Source: Saccharothrix syringae (lineage in GTDB: Bacteria > Actinomycetota > Actinomycetes > Mycobacteriales > Pseudonocardiaceae). Taken from it: a stretch of DNA of 64,000 bases. Position 1 is the stretch's first letter. Each line of letters begins with the position of its first letter. Below the pieces are notes generated by a model that had not been told where the DNA came from, ran no database searches, and was given only the letters and a program-made list of their open reading frames with translations. The position numbers and the translations under genes are program-made. Below, one piece after another: positions 57,286-64,000 of this stretch. The DNA is taken from contig NZ_CP034550.1 of assembly GCF_009498035.1 (NCBI RefSeq), forward strand, positions 7,316,001 through 7,380,000. Reading direction: 5' to 3'.

Positions 57286-58052
57286 CGAGCTGGCGGTGCC
57301 TGGCCGACCGGGGCACCGACCTGGTGCTGTGCCTGGACTTCCCGGGCGGCCGCGCCGCGGCGGGCTTCGCGGAGCTGGCGGCCGGCGTACCGGTGGGCGC
57401 GTGCTTCCTCCACATCGGCCGGACGGGTCCGGGCCCGCTGGAGGAGGCCGTCGACCGCTGGGTGGCCGAGGCGCTGGGCACCGGCCGCCCGGTGCGCGCG
57501 GTGCTGGGGTACTGCGCGGGCACGGCGCTCGCGACCCGGGTGGCCGACGCGGTCGCCGAGGCGGCGGCGCCACCGGTGGTCCTGCTGTTCGACGCGGTGG
57601 CCACGACCTCCGGTTCGCTGGCCCACCAGTTCACCACCGCGCTGGAGACCTCGGCCGCGCACCTGACCGCCGACGAGCTGGACGACGCCCGCCGGCTGGC
57701 CGACGAACTGGTCGAGGCGCACCCGGACGACCCGGCGCCCGTCGCCGCCGGCCTGACCGGGCGCTACGACCGGTTGATGGGCGCGGTGGCCGCCCGGCTG
57801 TCCTTGAACGACTTCTTCCGGCAGGAGCTGACCTGCGGGTTCACCGACTACGCGGACTACCTGCTGCTGGCTGCGCAAGGCGGGTTCGCCACGCGCGCCG
57901 GCGAGCCGCTGTTCCTGTCCTCGAAGGACCACGAGCCCCCGGTGGCGGGCGCGCGGGACCTCGCGCTGGCCGTCGAGCACACCGACCTGCTGCGCGATGC
58001 CGAAGTGCACGCGCTCGTCGCCGAACTGCTGAGAGGAGAGCGCCCGTGGTGA
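57276..58052 (+). CDS. Thioesterase-like hydrolase with Cys nucleophile
   Basis: 258 residues, alpha/beta hydrolase resembling NRPS/PKS thioesterases. The nucleophile elbow is V-L-G-Y-C80-A-G-T-A, so Cys replaces Ser; a C-terminal His lies in S-K-D-H-E-P-P and an Asp near L-L-F-D-A-V. Cys thioesterases of this type often form amide or macrocyclic products or move chains between carriers. GTG 57276 overlaps the ligase by 10 bp, and its stop overlaps the next start. There is no signal peptide. It may transfer an acyl group from one carrier to the next in this dissociated assembly line rather than hydrolyse it. Confidence 0.75.
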   Translation: MELTSWRCLADRGTDLVLCLDFPGGRAAAGFAELAAGVPVGACFLHIGRTGPGPLEEAVDRWVAEALGTGRPVRAVLGYCAGTALATRVADAVAEAAAPPVVLLFDAVATTSGSLAHQFTTALETSAAHLTADELDDARRLADELVEAHPDDPAPVAAGLTGRYDRLMGAVAARLSLNDFFRQELTCGFTDYADYLLLAAQGGFATRAGEPLFLSSKDHEPPVAGARDLALAVEHTDLLRDAEVHALVAELLRGERPW

Positions 58053-58555
58053 CACCGGCGGAGATAGCCGAGGTGCTGGCGGCCCACCCCGGGGTGGGCC
58101 GGGCCGAGGTCGCCGTCGTGCGCCACGACGGGCGCGACGTCACCGTCGCGGTGGTCGAGCCGACCGAGTACCTGAGCGGGCCGCTGCTGCGCAACCACGC
58201 GCGGCGGGAGCTGGGCGACGACGGCGCGCCGGCCGGGGTGCTGATCGTCGACCGCATCCCGACGGCGGGCGGCGCGGTCGACGCCGACGCGGTGGCCGCG
58301 GCCGTCGCGGACGGCCGGTGCACCCTGTTCGAGGACCCGCGCGACGACGTGGAGCGCCGGGTGGCGGAGATCTGGGCGGCGCAGATGGACGTGCGGTCCG
58401 TCGGCGCGAACGACGACTTCCTGGAGCTGGGCGGCGACTCGCTGTCGGCGCTGGGCATCATCGCCGCCATCGAGGCGGAGTTCGACCGGTCGCTGGACGT
58501 GTACGAGTTCATGAGCGCGGCCAGCGTGCGGCGCCTGGCCGAGATCCTGCGGTAG
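58046..58555 (+). CDS. A-domain C-terminal subdomain fused to PCP
   Basis: 169 residues. About 1-90 resemble the small C-terminal subdomain of adenylation domains: E-V-L-A-A-H-P-G-V-G-R-A-E-V, then G-V-L-I-V-D-R-I-P-T-A-G-G-A-V-D. The position of the catalytic Lys (G-K-x-D) is Ala/Val, so it cannot catalyse adenylation. About 95-169 are a PCP with D-F-L-E-L-G-G-D-S-L. GTG 58046 has GAGAGGAG upstream (GTG 58049 also possible). It has no large A subdomain. The remnant may dock this PCP to the stand-alone ligases upstream or downstream. It lies 2 bp from the next ligase. Confidence 0.78.
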   Translation: MVTPAEIAEVLAAHPGVGRAEVAVVRHDGRDVTVAVVEPTEYLSGPLLRNHARRELGDDGAPAGVLIVDRIPTAGGAVDADAVAAAVADGRCTLFEDPRDDVERRVAEIWAAQMDVRSVGANDDFLELGGDSLSALGIIAAIEAEFDRSLDVYEFMSAASVRRLAEILR

Positions 58556-58557
58556 CC

Positions 58558-60012
58558 GTGGCGCTGCCCGTGCACCGGCGGATCGACGAGGTCGCCCGCG
58601 CCGAACCCGACCGGACGGCCCTGGTCGGCTTCGACGCGGACCTGGTCGAGCACACCGTGTCCTGGCGCGAACTCGCCTCCCGCGTGGCGGACGCGGCGGG
58701 CGCGCTGCGCGTGGTGGGCGCGGGTTCGTGCGTCGTCGTGGAGGCGGCCAACACCGTGGCCGCGGCGACGGGCATCGCGGCGGCGCTCGCGGCCGAGGTC
58801 CCGGTCTTCCCGCTCAACCCGGCCACCCCGCCGGCCGAGCGGGACCTCCTGCTGGGCCTGCTGGGTCGGCGCTTCGACCGCGTCCACCTGCTGGACGAGC
58901 GGCACCGGCCGCGACCGGTGGACGTGCCCGGCGGCCCCGCGCGCCCGGGTGGCCCGGTGGCGTACCTGTTGGCCACCGGCGCGAGCACGGGCGTGCCGAA
59001 GATCTCGGCCCGGCCCGGCCCGCTGCGCTACGACCCGGCGCGCACGCCGTCGCTGGTGATCCGGCAGACCGGCTGGCGGACGGGCCAGCGGCAGCTCGTC
59101 GTCGGCCCGCTGTACCACGCCGCGCCGTTCACCGCGTTCGTGGACGCCCTACTCGACGTCAACACCGTTGTCCTGCAACCGTTCTTCTCCCCCGCGTGGA
59201 CGGTGGAGCTGATCGCCGGGCACGGCGTCGAGTGGGTGCAGCTCACCCCGACGCACATGCGCGAGATCCTGGCCGCGAACCCCGCGCCCGGGAGCTTCGA
59301 CAGCCTGCGCGGGATGCTGCACACCGCCGCGCGCTGCGACCCGGCCACCAAGCGCGGGTGGCTCGACCTGCTCGGCCCGCACCGGGTCTTCGAGCTGTAC
59401 GGCGCGACCGAGGGCATCGGCGTGACGCTGGTCCGCGGCGACGAGTGGCTGGCCCGCCCCGGCACGGTCGGGCGCGGTTTCCTGACCCAGATCAGGATTC
59501 TGGACGACGACGGCGCGCCGGTCCCGCCGGGCACCACCGGCACCGTGTTCATGCGGACCCCGCAGCGGGTCGGCCGCTCCGACTACCTCGACGGCCTGGT
59601 GGTGCGCACCACCCCGGACGGGTTCGCCACGGTGGGCGACCGCGGCCGGCTCGACCCCGACGGCTACCTCCACCTGCAACCCCGCGACCACGGCACCATC
59701 AACGTGGGCGGGGAGAAGGTCGACCCGGACGAGGTGGAGGCGGCGCTGCTGGCCCACCCGGCGGTGGCCGACGCGGTGGCCCTGGCCGTGCCGCACCGGA
59801 CGCTCGGGTCGGTGGTCGGCGCGCACGTGGTGCTGCGCCCCGACGCGACCGTCCGCCGCGCCGAGCTGGCCGCGCACTGCGGGCGGCGGCTGGCCGGCTA
59901 CAAGATCCCCAAGCACTTCACGTTCGTCGACCAGGTGCCCCGGTCGGCGGCCGGGAAGGTGCAGCGCTGGCGTCTGGCTCCCAACCCCGAGGACGGTGCG
60001 ACCCCGCGATGA
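58558..60012 (+). CDS. Stand-alone adenylate-forming enzyme (acyl-CoA synthetase type)
   Basis: 484 residues. The ATP loop reads L-L-A-T-G-A-S-T-G-V-P-K, a variant of T-S-G-T-T-G-x-P-K that keeps Pro-Lys. Y-G-A-T-E-G is A5, V-G-D-R-G-R-L stands for the T-G-D motif, N-V-G-G-E-K-V-D-P-D-E-V is FadD/CoA-ligase-like, and S-A-A-G-K-V-Q-R-W has the catalytic Lys. GTG 58558 is 2 bp after the previous stop, and the TGA overlaps the PCP-TE start. It probably activates a carboxylic acid for the PCP on either side. The sequence is more like acyl or aryl ligases than amino-acid A domains. Confidence 0.85.
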   Translation: MALPVHRRIDEVARAEPDRTALVGFDADLVEHTVSWRELASRVADAAGALRVVGAGSCVVVEAANTVAAATGIAAALAAEVPVFPLNPATPPAERDLLLGLLGRRFDRVHLLDERHRPRPVDVPGGPARPGGPVAYLLATGASTGVPKISARPGPLRYDPARTPSLVIRQTGWRTGQRQLVVGPLYHAAPFTAFVDALLDVNTVVLQPFFSPAWTVELIAGHGVEWVQLTPTHMREILAANPAPGSFDSLRGMLHTAARCDPATKRGWLDLLGPHRVFELYGATEGIGVTLVRGDEWLARPGTVGRGFLTQIRILDDDGAPVPPGTTGTVFMRTPQRVGRSDYLDGLVVRTTPDGFATVGDRGRLDPDGYLHLQPRDHGTINVGGEKVDPDEVEAALLAHPAVADAVALAVPHRTLGSVVGAHVVLRPDATVRRAELAAHCGRRLAGYKIPKHFTFVDQVPRSAAGKVQRWRLAPNPEDGATPR

Positions 60013-60926
60013 ACCCGACCGTCGACCTGACCGACACCGGCTACTCCCGCCCGAGGGACCCGGTGGAGCTGTGGCTGGCCCGGCAGTGGCAGGAGGTGCT
60101 GGGCTTCGGCGTCGGCATCCGGGAGAACTTCTTCGGCGTGGGCGGCAACTCCCTCGACGCCGCCCGGGTGATCAACGCGGTGCTGGAGGAGTTCGGCGTC
60201 CAGCTCCCGCTGAACGTGCTGACCGAGCACCCGACCGTGGCGGGCCTGGCCGGTCGCCTGCGCGCGCAGAACGAGCGGCTGACCGGTCCGCTCGTCCCGG
60301 TCCAGCGCGGCGACGGCACCCGGCCACCGCTGTTCCTGGTCCACCCGGCCGACGGGCGGGTCGGCGCGTACTGCCCGCTGGCCCAGGAACTGGGCGAGGA
60401 GCACACCGTCTACGCCCTCCAGGCGGTCGGCCTGTACGACGAGGAAGACCCCCTGCCCGCGCTGCCCGCGATGGCACGGGCCTACCTCGACGCGATCCGC
60501 GCGGAGCACCCCACCGGCCCCTACCTCCTCGGCGGCTGCGCGGCCGGCGCGGCGATCGCCCACGAGATGGCCGCCCGGCTCGTCGAGGAGGGCGCCGAGG
60601 TGCCGCTGCTGGCGGTGATCGACGCGGACCTGGTCGAGCCGGTCGGCCTGTGGGCGGAGGAGCCGCGGGAGTTGGACCTGCCCGGCACCCTGGCCGACTG
60701 GAAGGCGCGCGACCTGGTGCCGGAGGACGCGACACCCGGGTTCGTGGCGCGCTCGCTGCGGGTGTGGCGGGCCAACCGGGACGGCGTGCGCAGTTGGCGA
60801 CCGCGGCCCTACCCCGGTGCCGTGGACGTCTTCGGCGCCGTGCGGACCGAGGACTGGCCCGCGGGCGAACGACGGCTCCACGACGGCGACCGCTGGGTCG
60901 ACGCGCTGCGGGAGCTGGTCCGGTGA
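60009..60926 (+). CDS. PCP-thioesterase didomain with altered nucleophile
   Basis: 305 residues. PCP about 15-88 with F-F-G-V-G-G-N-S48-L. TE about 105-305 with P-L-F-L-V-H-P-A-D-G (oxyanion region), the elbow L-L-G-G-C177-A178-A-G, acid in V-I-D-A-D and a C-terminal His in R-R-L-H-D-G-D. Aligned with G-x-S-x-G or G-x-C-x-G thioesterases, the nucleophile position is Ala178 and a Cys sits one place earlier. The TE may therefore be inactive or use a shifted Cys. ATG 60009 and the stop both overlap neighbours by four bases. It could be a carrier platform whose release step is done by another thioesterase. Confidence 0.82.
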   Translation: MNPTVDLTDTGYSRPRDPVELWLARQWQEVLGFGVGIRENFFGVGGNSLDAARVINAVLEEFGVQLPLNVLTEHPTVAGLAGRLRAQNERLTGPLVPVQRGDGTRPPLFLVHPADGRVGAYCPLAQELGEEHTVYALQAVGLYDEEDPLPALPAMARAYLDAIRAEHPTGPYLLGGCAAGAAIAHEMAARLVEEGAEVPLLAVIDADLVEPVGLWAEEPRELDLPGTLADWKARDLVPEDATPGFVARSLRVWRANRDGVRSWRPRPYPGAVDVFGAVRTEDWPAGERRLHDGDRWVDALRELVR

Positions 60927-62683
60927 GCACCGGCACCGGTCCGCACCGCAGGCGGCGGGTGCAGCTGACCCCGCTGCCGCCGGTCCCGGTCGCGTTCACC
61001 GGGCGGCGCCAGGGCGAGGGACCGCTCACCCTCGGCCAGCTCAACATCTTCCGGTGGCTGGACCGGACCCCCGACCACTTCTACGCCGTGCTGGCCGTCC
61101 CGCTGCCGGTGCCCGACGGCGCGTCCGTCGACGACGTGGCCGCGGCGGTCGCCGTGCTGGTGGCCCGGCACGAGGCCCTGCGCACCAGCTACTCGGGCGG
61201 TGAGCGCCCGCGCCAGCGCGTCGCGGCGTCCGGCGTGCTCGCGCTGGAGGTGTTCTCCCTCGGCGCGGGCCGGTGGGGGCCGCGCGACGGCACCGCGGTG
61301 GCCGACGCGCTGGTCCGGGTGCTGCGCGAACCGCCGCCCGGCCCGCGGCGGCCCGAGGTGCGGGTGGCCGTGGCCACCGCGCCCGACGAGGGCGACCGGG
61401 TCGTCGCCTGCGCCGCCGGGTTCTCGCACCTGGCGGTGGACCACGGTGCGATCGAGGTCGTCCGGCGCGAGTTCGCCGAGCTGGTCGGCAACCCCTCGCT
61501 GCGGCAGGTGGGAGAGCCCCGCCACCACCCGCTGGACCAGGCGGAGCTGGAGGCCCGGTCCGTCGAGCGGCGACGTGCCGAGGCGTCGTTGGACTACGTG
61601 CTGGAGCAGTCGTGGCGGATACCGCGGGTCCTCTACGCCCTGCCGGGCGGGCGGGCCAGCGGCGAGTCGCTGGCGGTGGAGCTGTCGTCCGTGGCCGCCG
61701 CCATGGCGGTGCGGCGGGTGGCGGCCCGCACCAGGGCCAGCCGGTCCAGCATCGTCCTGGCCGCCGTCTGCGCCGTGCTCGCCCACCGCACCGGGTACCG
61801 CGAACTGGTGCTGCCCCTGCTGTCGGGCAACCGCTTCGAGCGCCACCTGGTGAACTACGTCGGTTCCCTGGCGCAGGGCTGCATCGCCACCGTCGAGGTC
61901 GGCGAGGGCAGCTTCGACGCGCTCGTCAAGCACACCTGGACCGCCGTGCTGGAGGCCAGCAGGCACGCCCGCTACGACGCGGCCCGGCGGGCGGCCGAGG
62001 ACGCGGTGATCGAGCGCGAACGGGGCCTGCGGTTCAACTACGACCCGCTGTTCAACAGCCTCGTCCCCGAGTCCTGGTCCGGTGTCACCGCGGGCGTCGG
62101 CTTCCGGCCCGAGGAGGTCGAGGCCGCGCTGGGGCGGACCGAGCTGCGCTGGCGCCCGGTGCACCGCAACGGCACCCCGGTCCGCTTCGGCCTCAACCAG
62201 GTCGACGGCCGACTGGTGCTGGACCTGTGGAGCTCCGACACCGGCCTGGTGCCCCGGGCCGACATGGAGGCGTTGCTGACCGCGGTCGAACGCCTGCTGG
62301 TGGCCGCCTCCCGGGCCGACCTGGACGCCGGTCGCGTCCGGGAGGCCATCGCGCTGGAGCCGATCGCCCGTCCCCCGGACTGGGTCCTGGTCGACTCCTG
62401 CTGGGTCGACCCCGCCGAGGTGCGGCGGTTGCTGGACCAGGCGCTGGCGCCCGCGGTGACCCGGCTCTTCCCGTCCCTGGGCGGCCGGCCCCTGGTCGCC
62501 CACCTGACGGCGACCGACGCGGTCCGCACCCCGGAGGAGGCCCACGCCCGCTGCATGGACGCCCTGGCCGACCACCACACGGCCCTCACGCCCCGGCACT
62601 ACGTGATCTGCCGGACGGCCCCGGACGACCCCGACGACCCGCGCGCCTGGACCCCCCTCGTCAGCGGCAGCGGCAGGAGCTGA
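60923..62683 (+). CDS. Stand-alone condensation domain with A-subdomain-like tail
   Basis: 586 residues. About 30-440 are a condensation domain: L-T-L-G-Q-L-N-I-F-R-W-L-D start, active loop F-S-H169-L-A-V-D173-H with the catalytic His and Asp kept. About 450-586 are extra: S-C-W-V-D-P-A-E-V-R-R-L-L, R-P-L-V-A-H-L-T-A-T-D, L-T-P-R-H-Y-V-I-C, then P-D-D-P-R-A-W. This resembles the C-terminal subdomain of adenylation domains, again without the catalytic Lys; that reading is tentative. GTG 60923 overlaps the PCP-TE stop. It ends the operon and probably forms an amide or ester between two carrier-bound units. Confidence 0.8.
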   Translation: MSTGTGPHRRRRVQLTPLPPVPVAFTGRRQGEGPLTLGQLNIFRWLDRTPDHFYAVLAVPLPVPDGASVDDVAAAVAVLVARHEALRTSYSGGERPRQRVAASGVLALEVFSLGAGRWGPRDGTAVADALVRVLREPPPGPRRPEVRVAVATAPDEGDRVVACAAGFSHLAVDHGAIEVVRREFAELVGNPSLRQVGEPRHHPLDQAELEARSVERRRAEASLDYVLEQSWRIPRVLYALPGGRASGESLAVELSSVAAAMAVRRVAARTRASRSSIVLAAVCAVLAHRTGYRELVLPLLSGNRFERHLVNYVGSLAQGCIATVEVGEGSFDALVKHTWTAVLEASRHARYDAARRAAEDAVIERERGLRFNYDPLFNSLVPESWSGVTAGVGFRPEEVEAALGRTELRWRPVHRNGTPVRFGLNQVDGRLVLDLWSSDTGLVPRADMEALLTAVERLLVAASRADLDAGRVREAIALEPIARPPDWVLVDSCWVDPAEVRRLLDQALAPAVTRLFPSLGGRPLVAHLTATDAVRTPEEAHARCMDALADHHTALTPRHYVICRTAPDDPDDPRAWTPLVSGSGRS

Positions 62684-62689
62684 CCGGGA

Positions 62690-63076
62690 TCAGGTCTCGG
62701 CCGCCTTCCGGCAGCCCTCCTCGGCGATCGCCGCGGGCACACCGGCGATCCGGAGCGTGCCCCGGCAGATCACCGCGTCGCCGCCCGCGCCCGAGGCGCA
62801 GCCGATGTCCACCAGCAGGCCGGAGTAGCCCTGCGAGGCCAGGTAGAACGCGCAGGCCCACTGGTTGGCGGCGGTGACCCGGCCGGCGGTGCCGGCCGGG
62901 CCGGCGGCGTTCGCCCGGTCGGCGGCCACCGCCGTCGGTCCGGGGCCGAGCACCGCGGCCGCGACGGCCGCCACCACCACGCCGAGCCGGAGCAGCACCA
63001 CCCCGCCACGGTGCCGCGCCGCCGCCGCGACGGCAAGACCGCGTTCGGGGCAACGCGGTGGCAGCCGGTTTCCCAC
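62690..63076 (-). CDS. Small secreted protein, unknown function
   Basis: Up to 128 residues from GTG 63076; GTG 63001 would give 103 and a cleaner signal sequence. A hydrophobic Val/Ala/Leu stretch is followed by P-T-A-V-A-A, a likely signal peptidase site. The mature part has four Cys (W-A-C-A, I-G-C-A, V-I-C-R, E-G-C-R), enough for two disulfides. I know no family for it. It is convergent with the condensation gene (6-bp gap) and divergent from a secreted protease, so a protease-inhibitor or substrate role is imaginable but unsupported. Confidence 0.6.
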   Translation of the reverse strand: MGNRLPPRCPERGLAVAAAARHRGGVVLLRLGVVVAAVAAAVLGPGPTAVAADRANAAGPAGTAGRVTAANQWACAFYLASQGYSGLLVDIGCASGAGGDAVICRGTLRIAGVPAAIAEEGCRKAAET

Positions 63077-63113
63077 CCGTTTGCCGGAAACGGTCGCGGG
63101 TTCCGCTGAGTAA

Positions 63114-63162
63114 CTTCCACTCCACGGTCCCCTGCCGTTGATCGACCCACGAGAGGTGGAAG
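63114..63162 (+). promoter_or_regulatory. Inverted repeat over the protease ribosome site
   Basis: CTTCCAC (63114-63120) is inverted at 63156-63162 as GTGGAAG, which overlaps the ribosome site GAGAGGTGGA of the protease at 63166. If transcribed together, the pairing could mask the site. Only 7 bp with a long loop, so weak evidence. Confidence 0.25.
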
Positions 63163-63165
63163 ATC

Positions 63166-64000
63166 ATGAACCGTACCGCGAGGAAACTGGTCACCCTGGC
63201 GAGCGCGCTCGCGCTGTCGCTCGTCGCCGCACCGGCCGCGCAGTCCGCACCGGCCGCCCAGTCCGCGCCGGAGACCTACTGGACCCCCGACCGGATGCGC
63301 TCCGCCGTCCCGCTCGACGCGCCCACCGTCAGCCCGTGGCGGGTGCGCGCCACCGTCCCGACCGGCGAGCCCGCGACCGTGGCACCGCTGGCCTTCCCCA
63401 ACGGCGGCAGCGCGTGGACCGGCGGCGGCGCGGTCGTGACGACCGCGGGCCGCGTGTTCTTCACCTACCAGGGCCGCAACGCCTCGTGCAGCGGCAACGC
63501 CGTCACCAGCACCAACAAGAGCACGGTGATCACGGCCGGCCACTGCGTCAAGCTCGACGGCGCGTACCACACGAACGTGGTCTTCGTCCCGGCCTACGAC
63601 AACGGCAACGCCCCGTACGGCACGTGGAGCGCCCGCGCCACGAAGTCCACCCCGCAGTGGGAGGCGACCGAGGACATCAACTTCGACGTCGGCGCCATCG
63701 TCGTCTCGCAGCTCAACGGCCAGTCCCTGACCGACGTGGTCGGGGCGCAGGGCATCGCGTTCAACCAGCCGCGCGCGGACAACATGTACGCCTTCGGCTA
63801 CCCCGCCGCCTCGCCGTACGACGGCACCAAGCTGATCTACTGCAGCGGGCGGACGTTCAACGCCTTCCTCAGCACCGGCATCGGCATGACGTGCAACATG
63901 ACCGGCGGCGCCAGCGGCGGTCCCTGGTTCCGGGCGTTCTCCGAGGCGACCGGCACCGGCACGCTCACCTCGGTGAACAGCTACAAGATCAACCTGATCC
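63166..64000 (+). CDS. Secreted trypsin-like serine protease, 3' end outside window
   Basis: At least 278 residues; the frame runs off the right edge. M-N-R-T-A-R-K, a Leu/Ala core and A-A-Q-S-A-P form a signal peptide, followed by a propeptide-like region to about residue 85. The S1-type triad appears as His in I-T-A-G-H-C, an Asp in I-N-F-D-V-G-A-I, and Ser in G-G-A-S-G-G-P-W. Cys pairs (A-S-C-S with A-G-H-C; Y-C-S-G with T-C-N-M) suit disulfides. GAGAGGTGGA precedes ATG 63166. It resembles actinomycete extracellular glutamyl or trypsin-like endopeptidases. It is probably outside the biosynthetic cluster. Confidence 0.88.
   Translation, partial: MNRTARKLVTLASALALSLVAAPAAQSAPAAQSAPETYWTPDRMRSAVPLDAPTVSPWRVRATVPTGEPATVAPLAFPNGGSAWTGGGAVVTTAGRVFFTYQGRNASCSGNAVTSTNKSTVITAGHCVKLDGAYHTNVVFVPAYDNGNAPYGTWSARATKSTPQWEATEDINFDVGAIVVSQLNGQSLTDVVGAQGIAFNQPRADNMYAFGYPAASPYDGTKLIYCSGRTFNAFLSTGIGMTCNMTGGASGGPWFRAFSEATGTGTLTSVNSYKINLI

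Noticed and set aside
1..64000. tRNA, rRNA, CRISPR, insertion sequences, phage or plasmid genes
   Set aside because: I scanned for cloverleaf-like ends, transposase motifs and spacer arrays and saw none. A computed search could still find a short RNA.

Overview
This is a 64 kb stretch of very GC-rich actinobacterial DNA. It has GTG and ATG starts in roughly equal use, 1-4 bp ATGA/GTGA gene overlaps, a SARP-type regulator, and only one TTA leucine codon found on inspection. The gene content suits an antibiotic-producing actinomycete, perhaps a member of Pseudonocardiales. That placement is inference, because no rRNA or other marker is present.

Left flank (1-19.9 kb). A leftward operon carries tryptophan 2,3-dioxygenase, a kynureninase-like class V PLP enzyme and an unidentified protein cut by the window edge. 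It is followed by a secreted glycerophosphodiesterase, an S15-type hydrolase fused to an ABC ATPase with its permease, and a flavin reductase. A compact group of four rightward genes (8.2-12.5 kb) encodes two FemX/BioF2-fold transferases, an MFS exporter and an aspartyl/asparaginyl beta-hydroxylase. Next come a secreted trypsin-like protease, a glycosyltransferase, a SARP/AfsR-type regulator, a MOSC protein and an FAD monooxygenase.

Core (about 19.9-62.7 kb). This looks like one large biosynthetic gene cluster of a kind I cannot match to a known family. It holds a complete 4-hydroxyphenylglycine route: hmaS (hydroxymandelate synthase), hmo (hydroxymandelate oxidase) and hpgT (aminotransferase). 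Beside these, in one leftward run of 12 genes, are pyruvate-dehydrogenase-like E1 alpha and beta without E2 or E3, a PhyH dioxygenase, an ACP, two stand-alone AMP ligases, a C-A-PCP protein whose C and A domains have both lost key residues, and an ABC exporter. A second block (37.7-40.9 kb) has a KAS III enzyme, an ACP, a degenerate KAS-like protein and a DegT aminotransferase. A third block (41-48 kb) is terpenoid: polyprenyl diphosphate synthase, UbiA prenyltransferase, FAD monooxygenase, and a squalene-cyclase-like protein that lacks the DXDD acid motif, followed by an aromatic/HisC-type aminotransferase. The fourth block (48.2-62.7 kb) has an alpha-ketoglutarate dioxygenase, two P450s, a glycosyltransferase and a dissociated NRPS/FAS set: C, KS, ACP, A, TE, partial A-PCP, A, PCP-TE and C.

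How it may work together (inference). Tyrosine-derived hydroxyphenylpyruvate would become hydroxymandelate, hydroxyphenylglyoxylate and then hydroxyphenylglycine. Stand-alone ligases would load acyl or aminoacyl groups onto free carrier proteins, and stand-alone C domains would join them. The terpenoid block would attach and cyclise a polyprenyl chain on an aromatic acceptor. P450s, dioxygenases and glycosyltransferases would decorate the product, and the DrrA/DrrB-like transporter would export it. The right edge has a small secreted protein and the start of a secreted serine protease, which probably lie outside the cluster.
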